NCBI RefSeq assembly: GCF_035325945.1
Contig: NZ_DAOKYX010000014.1
Location: forward strand, 10,714 to 74,713
DNA: 64,000 nt
Reading direction: 5' to 3'
DNA from: Parvibaculum sp035325945
Lineage (GTDB): Bacteria; Pseudomonadota; Alphaproteobacteria; Parvibaculales; Parvibaculaceae
Part shown: in pieces, positions 32,346 to 41,456 of the stretch
Layout of the letters: every line of letters starts with the position of its first letter
Position numbering within the stretch: position 1 is the first letter of the stretch
Notes under the pieces: generated by a model
Database searches by the model: none
What the model was told of the DNA's origin: nothing
What the model saw: only the letters and a program-made list of their open reading frames with translations
Made by a program: the position numbers and the translations under genes

Positions 32346-33761
32346 TTGATCCGCATCAAACCCTGCTACATGGACGGCCGCTGGATCGACACCGGCGGGC
32401 GAGACGTTCGCGAACTCGTCAACCCCGCAACCGAGGAGATCTACGGACAGGTCGCTCTCGGTACGGATGAAGATGTCGAGCGGGCAGTCGCCGCGGCACG
32501 GCGCGCCTGTCCATCCTTCGCTGCGACCCGGAGGGAAGAACGCCTCTCGCTGCTCGAAAACATCCTCGCCGCCTATAGGCGGCACTATGAGGAATTCGTA
32601 GCCGCGATCACGCTCGAAATGGGCGCGCCCGTCACATTGTCGCGCGAGGCGCAGGCTGCGGCGGGCCCCGACCAGCTCGAAGCGACCATCGCCGCGCTCG
32701 CCGCGATGGAGCCTGTCCGGCGCATCGGCAATGCGGCGATCCATCGCGAAGCCATCGGCGTCTGCGGGCTCATCACGCCCTGGAACTGGCCGATCAGCCA
32801 GATCGTGTGCAAGGTCGCGCCTGCGCTTGCCGCAGGCTGCACCATGGTGCTGAAGCCGAGCGAGATGACGCCCTATTCGGCGGAACTCTTCGCGCGCGTG
32901 CTCGAAGAGGCGGGCGTGCCACCCGGTGTGTTCAACCTCGTGCATGGCGATGGCCGCACGGTCGGCAGCGCGCTCGCCGCACATCCCGGCATCGACATGG
33001 TGTCCTTCACGGGCTCGACGGCAGCGGGCATCGAGGTTGCAATCAGGGCCGCGCCGACGGTGAAGCGCGTCTGTCAGGAACTCGGCGGCAAATCCCCGAA
33101 CATCCTGCTTCCGGATGCAGATTTCGAACACGCCGTGCCGCAGGCCGTCGCCATGTGCATGGACAATACGGGCCAGTCCTGCAACGCGCCGACGCGCCTC
33201 CTCGTGCCGCAGGCGCGCCATGACGAGGTTCTCGCCATGGCGGAAGCCGCGGCGAGAAAGCTCATTGTCGGCGACCCTCAAGACCCTGCCACCGAAATCG
33301 GACCGCTGGCCTCCGCCATCCAGTTCGAGCGGGTGAGGCGTCATATCGATGCCGGCAGCCGCGAGGGGGCGGTCCTCGTCACGGGTGGCGACATGGCAGG
33401 GCAGCAGCGTGGATACTTCATGGCGCCGGCCATATTCGGCGCCGTCCGCCCTTCCATGTCGATCGCGCAGGAAGAAATCTTCGGGCCTGTGCTCGCCGTC
33501 ATGCCCTATCGCGACGAGGCAGAAGCGATCGCCATCGCCAATGACACGCGCTACGGGCTTTCGGCCTATGTCTCTTCGGCCGATACGGAACGCGCGCTCC
33601 GCGTCGCGGCGCGGCTCCGCGCTGGCAACGTGCATATCAACGGCGCGGCGCTCGAGGCGTCGGCGCCCTTCGGCGGCTACCGGCAATCGGGCAATGGCCG
33701 CGAGCAGGGAGTTTTCGGCATCGAGGAGTTCACCGAGGTCAAGGCCGTGATCATGGCCTGA
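32346..33761 (+). CDS. Aldehyde dehydrogenase (NAD(P)+)
   Basis: A 471-residue enzyme oxidising an aldehyde to a carboxylic acid. Catalytic features are Asn in TPWNWPISQ, the general base Glu in ELGGKSPN, and the nucleophile Cys in NTGQSCNAPTR. The cofactor loop FTGSTAAG and the end motif PFGGYRQSGNGRE are present. The TTG at 32346 was chosen because GGAG (32334-32337) lies eight bases before it and MDGRWID follows. A GTG at 32301 would add 15 unconserved residues. It could serve the CYP153 alkane route or the amidase neighbourhood; context alone does not decide. Confidence 0.9.
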   Translation: MIRIKPCYMDGRWIDTGGRDVRELVNPATEEIYGQVALGTDEDVERAVAAARRACPSFAATRREERLSLLENILAAYRRHYEEFVAAITLEMGAPVTLSREAQAAAGPDQLEATIAALAAMEPVRRIGNAAIHREAIGVCGLITPWNWPISQIVCKVAPALAAGCTMVLKPSEMTPYSAELFARVLEEAGVPPGVFNLVHGDGRTVGSALAAHPGIDMVSFTGSTAAGIEVAIRAAPTVKRVCQELGGKSPNILLPDADFEHAVPQAVAMCMDNTGQSCNAPTRLLVPQARHDEVLAMAEAAARKLIVGDPQDPATEIGPLASAIQFERVRRHIDAGSREGAVLVTGGDMAGQQRGYFMAPAIFGAVRPSMSIAQEEIFGPVLAVMPYRDEAEAIAIANDTRYGLSAYVSSADTERALRVAARLRAGNVHINGAALEASAPFGGYRQSGNGREQGVFGIEEFTEVKAVIMA

Positions 33762-33846
33762 GGGCTCATTGCCCTACATGGGACATGGGCAGGGCGTCTG
33801 CCTCCGGCCTATTCTCCATGTTCATAAAATTCCGGGGGAATGCAGC

Positions 33847-35295
33847 ATGGCCGCCGATCTCGATCTCGTCTATTTGTCCGCGGCGGCGCAATTGCGCCTC
33901 TTCAGGGCACGCGAACTCTCTCCCGTTGAAATGCTCGATGCGCAGATCGCGCGCGCCAACGAGGTCGAACCGAAGATCAATGCCACCGCCTGGCAATTCT
34001 TCGATGAGGCGCGCGTGGCGGCGAAGCATGCGGAAGATCGCTATATGCGCGGCGAAGCGCGGCCGCTCGAGGGGGTCGCGCTCGCGGTCAAGGACGACAC
34101 GGATGTCGAAGGCAAGGTGACGGCATCGGGCTCCGTCCTTTTCAAGGATTACGTGGCGCCCGTCTCACACCCGATGGTGCAGCGCTATGTCGACGCGGGC
34201 GCGATCGTCCATATGAAGACGACCGTGCCGGAGTTCTGCATGGCGGGCGTCACGAAGTCGGCGCTCTGGGGCGTCACGCGCAATCCGTGGAACCTCGACT
34301 ATACGCCGGCCGGCTCCTCGGGCGGTTCGGGCGCCGCACTCGCGGCGGGCATGTGCACGCTGGCGACGGGCAGCGACTCTGCCGGTTCCATCCGGCTGCC
34401 TGCGAGCGTCAACGGCGTCTATGGCCTCAAGGCACCTTACGGCCGCTTTCCGACTGTTGTGCCATGGGCGCTGGCGCCGCAATCGGTCTATGGGCCCATG
34501 GCGCGCAGCGTTGGCGACCTTGCCATGATGTATGATCTCGGCAACGGGCCTGCGCCTTACGATCACACAGCGCTTCCGAAACGCAGCCTGCCCACGCGCC
34601 TTCCCGATCCCGCGGGGATGCGCATCGCCTATAGTCCCGATCTCGGCTACGCGCAGGTCGATCCGGAGGTCCGCCGCAACACCGAAGCCGCCCTCCGGCA
34701 CTTCGAGGCTCTGGGCGCTGCGGTTGAAGAGGTCAGAATCGGCTGGACTGCGGAGATGGTTTACGACGCTTTTGTCGGAACGGCGCTCACGAGCTACTGG
34801 CGCAACTTCATCGACAATGTCGTCGATCTCGTGACGAAGCCGGACGATGTGTCCGATCATTTCAGGCACATGCACGCCATGGCCACCGCAATGCCGAAGG
34901 GCACAGTGGAGCGCGCGGCGGATCTCGTCGCCGAGATGAACCGGGAGATCAGCGCCATCTATGGCGCCGGTTTCGATGCGATCGTCTGTCCGACCGCCGC
35001 CGTTCCTTCCGTTCCGGCGGAGCATGAAGCTTTCGCCGACGAACTCGTCATCAATGGCGTGAAGGTGGACGGGTTCACGGGCTGGTGGCTCACACACCCC
35101 TTCAATCTGCTCTATCTGCATCCCATCGTCGTGGCACAGACGGGACGCGCATCGAACAACGTTCCGACCTCGATCCAGATCATCGCGAACCGCTATGACG
35201 ATGTGACGGCATTCGCGCTCGCCGCCGCCTATGAGCGCGTGGCGCCGCCGCTTTTCAGCGGCGATGCCTTTCCCGATTTTCGCGGAAGAAGCTGA
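33847..35295 (+). CDS. Amidase signature family enzyme
   Basis: A 482-residue Ser-Ser-Lys hydrolase. The triad is Lys in LAVKDDTDVEG, the cis-Ser in AGSSGGSGAALAAG, and the nucleophile Ser in GSDSAGSIRLPAS. It would cleave a carboxamide to acid plus ammonia or amine. Substrate is unknown; the sequence differs from GatA, since no tRNA-specific C-terminal features are seen. The start at 33847 follows GGGGGAA. It ends four bases before the convergent MFS gene. A position after aldehyde dehydrogenase suggests an amide-degrading pair, but this is inference. Confidence 0.9.
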   Translation: MAADLDLVYLSAAAQLRLFRARELSPVEMLDAQIARANEVEPKINATAWQFFDEARVAAKHAEDRYMRGEARPLEGVALAVKDDTDVEGKVTASGSVLFKDYVAPVSHPMVQRYVDAGAIVHMKTTVPEFCMAGVTKSALWGVTRNPWNLDYTPAGSSGGSGAALAAGMCTLATGSDSAGSIRLPASVNGVYGLKAPYGRFPTVVPWALAPQSVYGPMARSVGDLAMMYDLGNGPAPYDHTALPKRSLPTRLPDPAGMRIAYSPDLGYAQVDPEVRRNTEAALRHFEALGAAVEEVRIGWTAEMVYDAFVGTALTSYWRNFIDNVVDLVTKPDDVSDHFRHMHAMATAMPKGTVERAADLVAEMNREISAIYGAGFDAIVCPTAAVPSVPAEHEAFADELVINGVKVDGFTGWWLTHPFNLLYLHPIVVAQTGRASNNVPTSIQIIANRYDDVTAFALAAAYERVAPPLFSGDAFPDFRGRS

Positions 35296-35298
35296 ACC

Positions 35299-36498
35299 TC
35301 ATGGCTCGATCCGGTCGGCGACAATCGCTGGCCGGGCAACGATCATTGCCGAGACTGCGAGCATCAGAACGGCCGCCCCGAAGGCCATGGCGAAGGAACC
35401 GCCATCTATCGCCGCGCCGAGAAGGGCGGGACCGAAACCCGCCCCGACCGAAGCGGCAAGCATGCCCCAGATCGCGAGCCGGCCCGACCTGTCGAGACAG
35501 GCCTGCACGGCCTGAAAATAGGGAACGGCGATCGCCCAGGCGATATTCTGCAGCACGAGGCCAAAGATCAGAAGAGCGCTCGAAGCACTCGACAGCGCAA
35601 GCACGAGCGTCGGCAGGACATAGAGGGCGAGCGAGACAAGCAGGGGGCGCCATCGCCCATAGCGGCTCCCGAAAACGAGAACGAGCACGGTGCCGGGAAT
35701 GCCGCAGAGCGAGGAGAGCGCAAGCACGCGCGCTGCCGATGCGGACGAAAGGCCGCTCAGCTCTGCATAGCGCAGCATGTAGCTCCACAGCCCGACAACC
35801 GCGAGTTCGAAGAGCGCGAAGGCCAGCACGGCAAGAACCATGAGCCCGAGCGATCTTCGATCACTCGCGGCATCGGTTTCCTCCGCCGGAGCGACGAGCG
35901 GCGCAAAACCGCCATTCAGATTGAAAAGTGGTGAAAGAAGAATGGCGGCAAGGCCGAGCGTCAGCAGCGCCACATAGATGCTCGCATCGCCGAACCATGG
36001 CTCGATCACGGGAATGAGCGCAAAAAGCAGCGCCGTCAGCACGAATTGAAGCATGACCGAGATGCCGAATCCGCGCTCGGCATGTTCATGACGGCCGAAC
36101 CAGTTGGTCATGGCGCCAGCGAGAAGGCCGAGTCCGAAGCCTGCAATGAGGCGCAGCACGCCAAGCTCGACGGCGGATGCGGCAAAGATCGAGGCGATGT
36201 CGCCCGCCGCGGCAATGGCGATACCAGCCCGCGCGATACGGACGAGCGGCCAGCGGGAAACGAGGACGATCGAAAGGGCGAGGCCGACGGTCGCCGCGAG
36301 AATATTGGCCGTCGCGATGAAGCCTGCCACCTGCTCCGTGAGCTTCAGATGCACGAGCCATGTGTTGACCAGTGCTGGCAACATGGAAGCGAAGAGCATG
36401 CCATAGCTGCCTGCGAGCGCGATGAGGAACAGCACCGCCGGGCGGCGATGATCGATGGACGCCCACCAGGCTTGCCCCGAAGGCTCACTCGCTTCCAT
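35299..36498 (-). CDS. MFS transporter
   Basis: A 399-residue inner-membrane carrier with 12 predicted helices in two halves, divided by a polar loop near 195-210 (PAEETDAASDRRS). The first half has a GLALSIVLVSRWPLVRIAR segment like the A-motif loop between helices 2 and 3. The second half has VFGSRYGRWRPLL in the matching position. Its substrate is not evident. A terminator for the upstream leftward operon lies just before its start (36549-36580), so it needs its own promoter in the short 36499-36548 stretch. Confidence 0.88.
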   Translation of the reverse strand: MEASEPSGQAWWASIDHRRPAVLFLIALAGSYGMLFASMLPALVNTWLVHLKLTEQVAGFIATANILAATVGLALSIVLVSRWPLVRIARAGIAIAAAGDIASIFAASAVELGVLRLIAGFGLGLLAGAMTNWFGRHEHAERGFGISVMLQFVLTALLFALIPVIEPWFGDASIYVALLTLGLAAILLSPLFNLNGGFAPLVAPAEETDAASDRRSLGLMVLAVLAFALFELAVVGLWSYMLRYAELSGLSSASAARVLALSSLCGIPGTVLVLVFGSRYGRWRPLLVSLALYVLPTLVLALSSASSALLIFGLVLQNIAWAIAVPYFQAVQACLDRSGRLAIWGMLAASVGAGFGPALLGAAIDGGSFAMAFGAAVLMLAVSAMIVARPAIVADRIEP

Positions 36499-36548
36499 TG
36501 CTCAACGCCTCTTCCGCCGTGGTCACGGCGAGCTTACACGGGATGACG

Positions 36549-36580
36549 AAAAAATGGGCGGGATCCTGAAGTCCCGCCCA
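36549..36580 (-). terminator. Intrinsic terminator of the DUF1302-DUF1329 genes
   Basis: On the minus strand the stem TGGGCGGGA/TCCCGCCCA (36572-36580 with 36555-36563) has an eight-base loop and is followed by six T (36549-36554). It lies about 45 bases after the DUF1329 stop. Confidence 0.88.
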
Positions 36581-36623
36581 AGTAGGAGGATCAACATGCA
36601 CATGCACGCGACGGGAGATAAGC

Positions 36624-37976
36624 TCAGCGCGTACCCCGCTTGCGCAGATAGCCGATGGTGAACATATCATCGGTCGCGCCACCCGTTGCCTCGGCGTGGA
36701 AATCGGGGCGGCGGTCGTCATTGTAGGCGAGGTCGAGAATGTAGCGGCCGACCTGGAAATCGTAGAAGGTCTGGCCGAAGCTGAAGCAGGTGGGGACGTC
36801 ATAAGCGTTTACGGTCGTCTCCTCCTGATAGCGCCAGAGCGCGCCCTGGCTGTCATAGATATCGGTCGCGACGACACGCCAGCTATCCTCATCGATATAG
36901 AAGACGCGGCGGGGCAAGAGGTGCCTGATGCCGGGCTTGAGATTCGCCTCCACCACCCAGACCCTGTGAAGCTCGTAGCGGACGAGGTCGCGATTGGGAA
37001 AGTTCTTCTTCGTCAGATCGCGAACGCGATGAGCGGAGCTTGCAAAGGCATAGTTGTTGTAGGAAATGAAAACTTCCTTCTTGCCGAGAAGCTTCCAGTC
37101 GTAGCGATCGAGCCTGCCGTTGAACATGTAGAGCTGATCGTTCGTCGCAAGCCCCTCATAGCCCGAGGAAGGATTGTCATAGGCGAGCGTCGGAGCGCGG
37201 CGGACGCGGCGAAGACCGGGCGTGTAGATCCAGGCGTTGCGCTCGCCGTTCAGCGTCTCGTGAACGAGATATTCCTCGCCCGCAAGCCGCGCCGGCTCCG
37301 TATAGATCGTGAAATATTTGAGCTGAACGTTGTTGAGCGCCTCAAACGTCGTGTTCGCCGGGTTGTAGTAGCTCGAGAGGCGAACTTCCTCCCATTTCTG
37401 GGGCACGAACTTGCCGCCCTCATCGACCACGGCCGATGTGCCGGCCACATTGCGCCCGACACCCTCGAAGGCAAGGCGGTGGTTCCACATCGCTTCGGCA
37501 CCAGATTGCGGCAGCGGGAAGGGAAGCCCACCCGGCACAGCGTTCACGAGATCGGAATTCGCGGGATCGAGCTTCGCGACGCCGACATTCTGCTTCGTCT
37601 TCTCGTAATTGCTGGCCGGAAGGGAGCAACTGCGATGCGTCGGATAGACGTCCATCCTGTATTCGGGGTAGCGCGCGAAGAGCATGCGCTGCCCGGCGGT
37701 CAGCTGGTCCTTGTATTGATCGACATTGCTCTTCTCGATCGAGAAGAGCTTCGCGTCCCCGGCATAGGGATCGACATAATCCCCGCCCGGCTTGTAGCCC
37801 GCCGGCGGCGTCGTGATGCCGCCATCCCAGGCCGGAATGGTGCCCGCGGCATTGCCGGCGCGCTCCGCACCCACCGGCGTGAGCTTGCCGCCGAGATCCG
37901 ACGCATCGCTTGCCAAAGCGCTACCGGCAACCGCACAGGCGAGCAGAGTCGCGGCGGCAAAATACCCTTTCGACAT
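36624..37976 (-). CDS. DUF1329 domain protein (LolB-like envelope protein)
   Basis: A 450-residue exported protein. It begins with a signal peptide (YFAAATLLACAVAGSALA, cleavage near 22). It contains the DUF1329 pattern: GNAAGTIPAWDGGITTPP, YFTIYTEPARLAGEEYLVHETLN, TPGLRRVRRAPTLAYDNP and RRVFYIDEDSWRVVATDIYDSQG. Members are predicted to be LolB-like, lipid-binding periplasmic or outer-membrane proteins. They are nearly always paired with a DUF1302 protein, as here (38 bases downstream of it). The pair is seen in operons for hydrocarbons, steroids or surfactants, and is thought to help hydrophobic substrates cross the envelope. Confidence 0.9.
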   Translation of the reverse strand: MSKGYFAAATLLACAVAGSALASDASDLGGKLTPVGAERAGNAAGTIPAWDGGITTPPAGYKPGGDYVDPYAGDAKLFSIEKSNVDQYKDQLTAGQRMLFARYPEYRMDVYPTHRSCSLPASNYEKTKQNVGVAKLDPANSDLVNAVPGGLPFPLPQSGAEAMWNHRLAFEGVGRNVAGTSAVVDEGGKFVPQKWEEVRLSSYYNPANTTFEALNNVQLKYFTIYTEPARLAGEEYLVHETLNGERNAWIYTPGLRRVRRAPTLAYDNPSSGYEGLATNDQLYMFNGRLDRYDWKLLGKKEVFISYNNYAFASSAHRVRDLTKKNFPNRDLVRYELHRVWVVEANLKPGIRHLLPRRVFYIDEDSWRVVATDIYDSQGALWRYQEETTVNAYDVPTCFSFGQTFYDFQVGRYILDLAYNDDRRPDFHAEATGGATDDMFTIGYLRKRGTR

Positions 37977-38013
37977 TTTCTTGACCCTTTCAGATTTCTG
38001 GATCGTGCCGCGT

Positions 38014-39729
38014 TCAGAACGAATAGGCGACGCTGACGGAGGCGAAGTCGCGATCGCTCGCGAAGTTCATCATCCCGCCGCCGAAATTGTTGGTGTAGGC
38101 AACGCCGATGCTCCAGACGGACTGGTAGTCCGCCGTCAGGCGCAGCGTGATGGACTTGCGCCCATCGATATGCGTATCGGTGAGCGCATAGTCGAGCGCC
38201 GTGCCGCGCACATCATGCTTGAAGCTCACGCCGGGATAGAGAACCCATGGCGTGCCCCAGACGCCCTGATAGCTGCCCGTCACATCGAGCACGTAACCGG
38301 CCGCATTGACGTCGCCGAATGTGTAGGCGGGCTTCCGGTCGAAATGCGTCCATGCGGCTTCGGCCATCACGGTCAGATCGTCCATGCCGAGCCCACGGAT
38401 GAGCGGTCCGAAAACAGGATCCGTCGGCGGCGAGATGTAAATCGCGTTGAGGATCGTCTGTGTACGGTTCGCACGGGCGAAACCCTCCTCCCTCGCCCCG
38501 CCAAGGAAGGTGACGGGGTCCGCTTCCATCGCCTTGATCGCGGCGGGCGTGAAGGGGTCGGCGAGCGGTACGGCATAGCCCGGCTGATGCGCGACCTCGG
38601 CACCGAAGGAAACGCCCTGCCACACATAGCTCGCCGTCACGCCATAGAGGTTCTGATCTTCGGCGTAATTGAGGAAATAGGACATGGGGTAGCAGTCGAC
38701 AGGCGTGCCGAAGCACTGCGCGTTGACGCCGACTGCCGGCACCTTCTGGTGATAGCGCATGTAGTAGAGGCCGAATTCCGTCTGTAGCGCATCGGCGAAA
38801 TAGCGGCCCGAAACGCCCCACTGGCCGGAATGGCGCGGCTCGCCGCCGCCGACATCGGGGATGGCCGTGCCAAGAAGGAACTGAGCATCGGCCGGAACGC
38901 CGGACGCACCCGGATCGCCGATACCGCCGAGAGCGGGTCCGTAGAAAATACCCTGATGGCCGGGGCCGATGATGTCTTCCTGAGAGAAGAAAGTGCCGAC
39001 CGGATCAAGCTCGGTCGGATTCCACCGCACCTGATAATAGGCAGAGATGTCGAGGCCATCGAAGGGCGAGAACTGCACGAGGCCCATGGGCGCCGGTAGG
39101 AACGCCTCCTTGATCTCGGCGCCGGCACCGCGCAGCTTCGAGGTATCATAGGAATTGGTTTCGGCAATACCGCCGCCGAAGAAGAGGCTTTCGCCCCAGT
39201 TCAGCACCTGATTGCCCAGGCGCACATTCATCGACATGTCACCGACGGGAACCTCGCCATAGACATAGGCGTCGAGGAGCCGGATGCGGCGGCCTTCGCG
39301 ATGAACCGCCGTGTCACTGAGGTCGGTTCGCCGGGTCGAATCCCTGTCGGCGAGAATCGCATCGACGAAATAGCTGCTGCGAAGGAAGACACCATAGTCG
39401 CCGGACTTCACCTCGATTTCGGTGAGGCCCCCGAGCGGCGCGCTGACAATGTCCCAGCGGTCGAAATTGAGATCGCCGTCATCATAATTGTCAGTCAGGC
39501 CATCCGAGGCGCAGCCCTGCGGATTGGTGGAGCTTATGAAGGCGCAATTGCGCGGCGAGGTTCGCACCATGGCGCTCGCGGACAGCGTCGTGTCGATGGC
39601 GATGTCGAACGCGCCGGATTTGAACTTCATGGCCATGGCCGCTTCCGGCATGGCTGTTGCGAAGATGAGACCTGCTCCGGCGAATAGCCCCAGAAGCCCC
39701 ACCTTCCGATTCCCGTACTCCCCCAGCAT
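38014..39729 (-). CDS. DUF1302 domain outer-membrane protein
   Basis: A 571-residue protein with a signal peptide (GLLGLFAGAGLIFATAMPEAAMA, cleavage near 31) and a long beta-strand-rich body ending in an aromatic residue (VSVAYSF). That ending is the signature of an outer-membrane beta-barrel. DUF1302 hallmarks are SGAFDIAIDTTLSASAMVRT, GNQVLNWGESLFFGGGIAE and QVRWNPTELDPVGTFFS. It is predicted to be a channel for hydrophobic compounds. ATG at 39729 follows GAGGGGGG; in-frame 39747 and 39789 are less likely. Confidence 0.9.
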   Translation of the reverse strand: MLGEYGNRKVGLLGLFAGAGLIFATAMPEAAMAMKFKSGAFDIAIDTTLSASAMVRTSPRNCAFISSTNPQGCASDGLTDNYDDGDLNFDRWDIVSAPLGGLTEIEVKSGDYGVFLRSSYFVDAILADRDSTRRTDLSDTAVHREGRRIRLLDAYVYGEVPVGDMSMNVRLGNQVLNWGESLFFGGGIAETNSYDTSKLRGAGAEIKEAFLPAPMGLVQFSPFDGLDISAYYQVRWNPTELDPVGTFFSQEDIIGPGHQGIFYGPALGGIGDPGASGVPADAQFLLGTAIPDVGGGEPRHSGQWGVSGRYFADALQTEFGLYYMRYHQKVPAVGVNAQCFGTPVDCYPMSYFLNYAEDQNLYGVTASYVWQGVSFGAEVAHQPGYAVPLADPFTPAAIKAMEADPVTFLGGAREEGFARANRTQTILNAIYISPPTDPVFGPLIRGLGMDDLTVMAEAAWTHFDRKPAYTFGDVNAAGYVLDVTGSYQGVWGTPWVLYPGVSFKHDVRGTALDYALTDTHIDGRKSITLRLTADYQSVWSIGVAYTNNFGGGMMNFASDRDFASVSVAYSF

Positions 39730-39853
39730 TAAGCCCCCCTCGTTCATGCGGGCCCGCCTCCCGAGCGGCCCTTTACAAAATCCCGGCATGGAAGCCGAGG
39801 TTGCCAGACTAAAGCCATCAGGCCAGAACGAAATGGCCTAGATGGGATAGTGA

Positions 39854-41245
39854 TCACGCGACGCGCACACCTTCACGGACGAGTTCATCCGCCGTATCGA
39901 TGATGGCGGCACGCAAAACCTCCGCGATAAAGTCGATCTCGCCTTCGTTGAGCGTCAGCGGCGGCGACAGCACGTTGAGATGCGCCAGCGGCCGTACCAG
40001 AAGCCCCCTTTTCTGGCAGTGGCGCCAGATGCGCTTTCCGATGCGCGTCTCGTCGGTGAAAAGCTCCTTGCGCGCCTTGTCCGCCACATATTCGACGCAC
40101 ATCATCAGCCTGCGGCCACGTACATCACCGACAAGCGGCAGATCGCGGAGCCCGGCGAGCGCGCCTTCAAAGCGCGGGCCGATCGCACGCACATGATCGC
40201 AGAGCTTCTCGCGCTCGATGATCTCGAGGCTCTTGAGCGCCGCCGTGCAGGCGACCGCGTGACCAGAATAGGTGAAGCCCGTATTGAAGTAGGAGTGTGC
40301 TCCGCGCAGCACTTCGTAGATCTCGTCCGAAATGATGGCCGCGCCGAGCGGAATATAGCCCGAGGTCAGCCCCTTCGCGGAGGTGATGATGTCCGGCACG
40401 ATGCCGAATTCCGCTTCCGAAGCGAAGATGTGGCCGAGGCGGCCGAAGGCGGTCACGACTTCATCGGAGATGTAGAGGATGCCGTATTTCCGGCATGTCT
40501 CGCGCATCCTCTTCAGATAACCCTCGGGCGGAACAATGACGCCGCCCGAGCCCTGGATCGGCTCTGCGATGAAGGCGGCGATGTTCTCGGCGCCGAGTTC
40601 GGAAATCTTCGCTTCGAATTCCTCGATGAGGCTGTCCGCGAACTCGGCCTCCGACATGCCATCGGGGCGGCGATAGAGCCCCGGCGCGCGAAGATGATGG
40701 ATGAAGCCGGCCTCCCTGAGCCAGCCATCGCAATAGCTCCGGTCGCTCAGCGATGCCGTCAGATAGGTGCTGCCATGATAGGCGCGGTCGCGGGAGATGA
40801 TGTGCCGACGCGACTTCTGCCCGAGCTGCTCGAAATAGTGATGCGCGATCCGAATGGCCGAATCAGCCGCAGTCGACCCACCCGTCGTGAAGAGAACGCG
40901 GTTGAGCGAGCCCGGCGTATGGCGAGCGAGCGCGGCGGCGAGGGTCGCCATGGCGGGTGTCGTCAGATCATCGAAGGGCGAGTAGTAATCGAGCGTGCGG
41001 ATCTGATCGGCGATCGCTTCGGCCATCTCCTCGCGACCGTGCCCGATATTGACGCACCACATGCCGCCAAGGCCGTCGAGGAATTTCCGGCCATCCTCAC
41101 CGAAAACATAATTGCCCTTGGCCCCGACGATCACCGTCCGCTCGGACTTTTCCATCAGCCCGAGATTGGTGAAGGGATGAAGATTGTACCGCCTGTCCAT
41201 ATCCGCGGTTGCCATCGGCTGGGCCTTGATGCCGGCGAGGGTCAT
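39854..41245 (-). CDS. Class III PLP-dependent aminotransferase
   Basis: A 463-residue fold-type I enzyme of the omega-amino acid/beta-alanine:pyruvate transaminase group. PLP-site features are GGSTAADSAIRIAHHY (phosphate loop), YHGSTYL, the Asp in ISDEVVTAFGRLG, and the Schiff-base Lys in TSAKGLTSGYIPLGA. The Thr in FTYSGHAVACTAAL belongs to the other phosphate contact. Possible amino donors are polyamines or omega-amino acids. It sits upstream of DUF1302 on the same strand and divergent from a LuxR regulator. ATG 41245 follows GGGAG; the earlier in-frame start at 41320 is not supported. Confidence 0.9.
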   Translation of the reverse strand: MTLAGIKAQPMATADMDRRYNLHPFTNLGLMEKSERTVIVGAKGNYVFGEDGRKFLDGLGGMWCVNIGHGREEMAEAIADQIRTLDYYSPFDDLTTPAMATLAAALARHTPGSLNRVLFTTGGSTAADSAIRIAHHYFEQLGQKSRRHIISRDRAYHGSTYLTASLSDRSYCDGWLREAGFIHHLRAPGLYRRPDGMSEAEFADSLIEEFEAKISELGAENIAAFIAEPIQGSGGVIVPPEGYLKRMRETCRKYGILYISDEVVTAFGRLGHIFASEAEFGIVPDIITSAKGLTSGYIPLGAAIISDEIYEVLRGAHSYFNTGFTYSGHAVACTAALKSLEIIEREKLCDHVRAIGPRFEGALAGLRDLPLVGDVRGRRLMMCVEYVADKARKELFTDETRIGKRIWRHCQKRGLLVRPLAHLNVLSPPLTLNEGEIDFIAEVLRAAIIDTADELVREGVRVA

Positions 41246-41456
41246 GTCGTGCTCCCGGTACCCACGAGGGGCACCCGCTGAAAACGTCGTTCGTGTTCCG
41301 GCCTGAACGGCCGAAGACATTTCTATCGCAGGGCATCAGCTCCGATCTGTGTCCTTGGTAGGCTATTAGGGTGGCGAGGCAGCGAGACATGCGCCAGGAA
41401 GGCTGGACAATCGGCCTCTCCCGCTGAACTATTTCCGGGACGAATGGAAGGTATGC

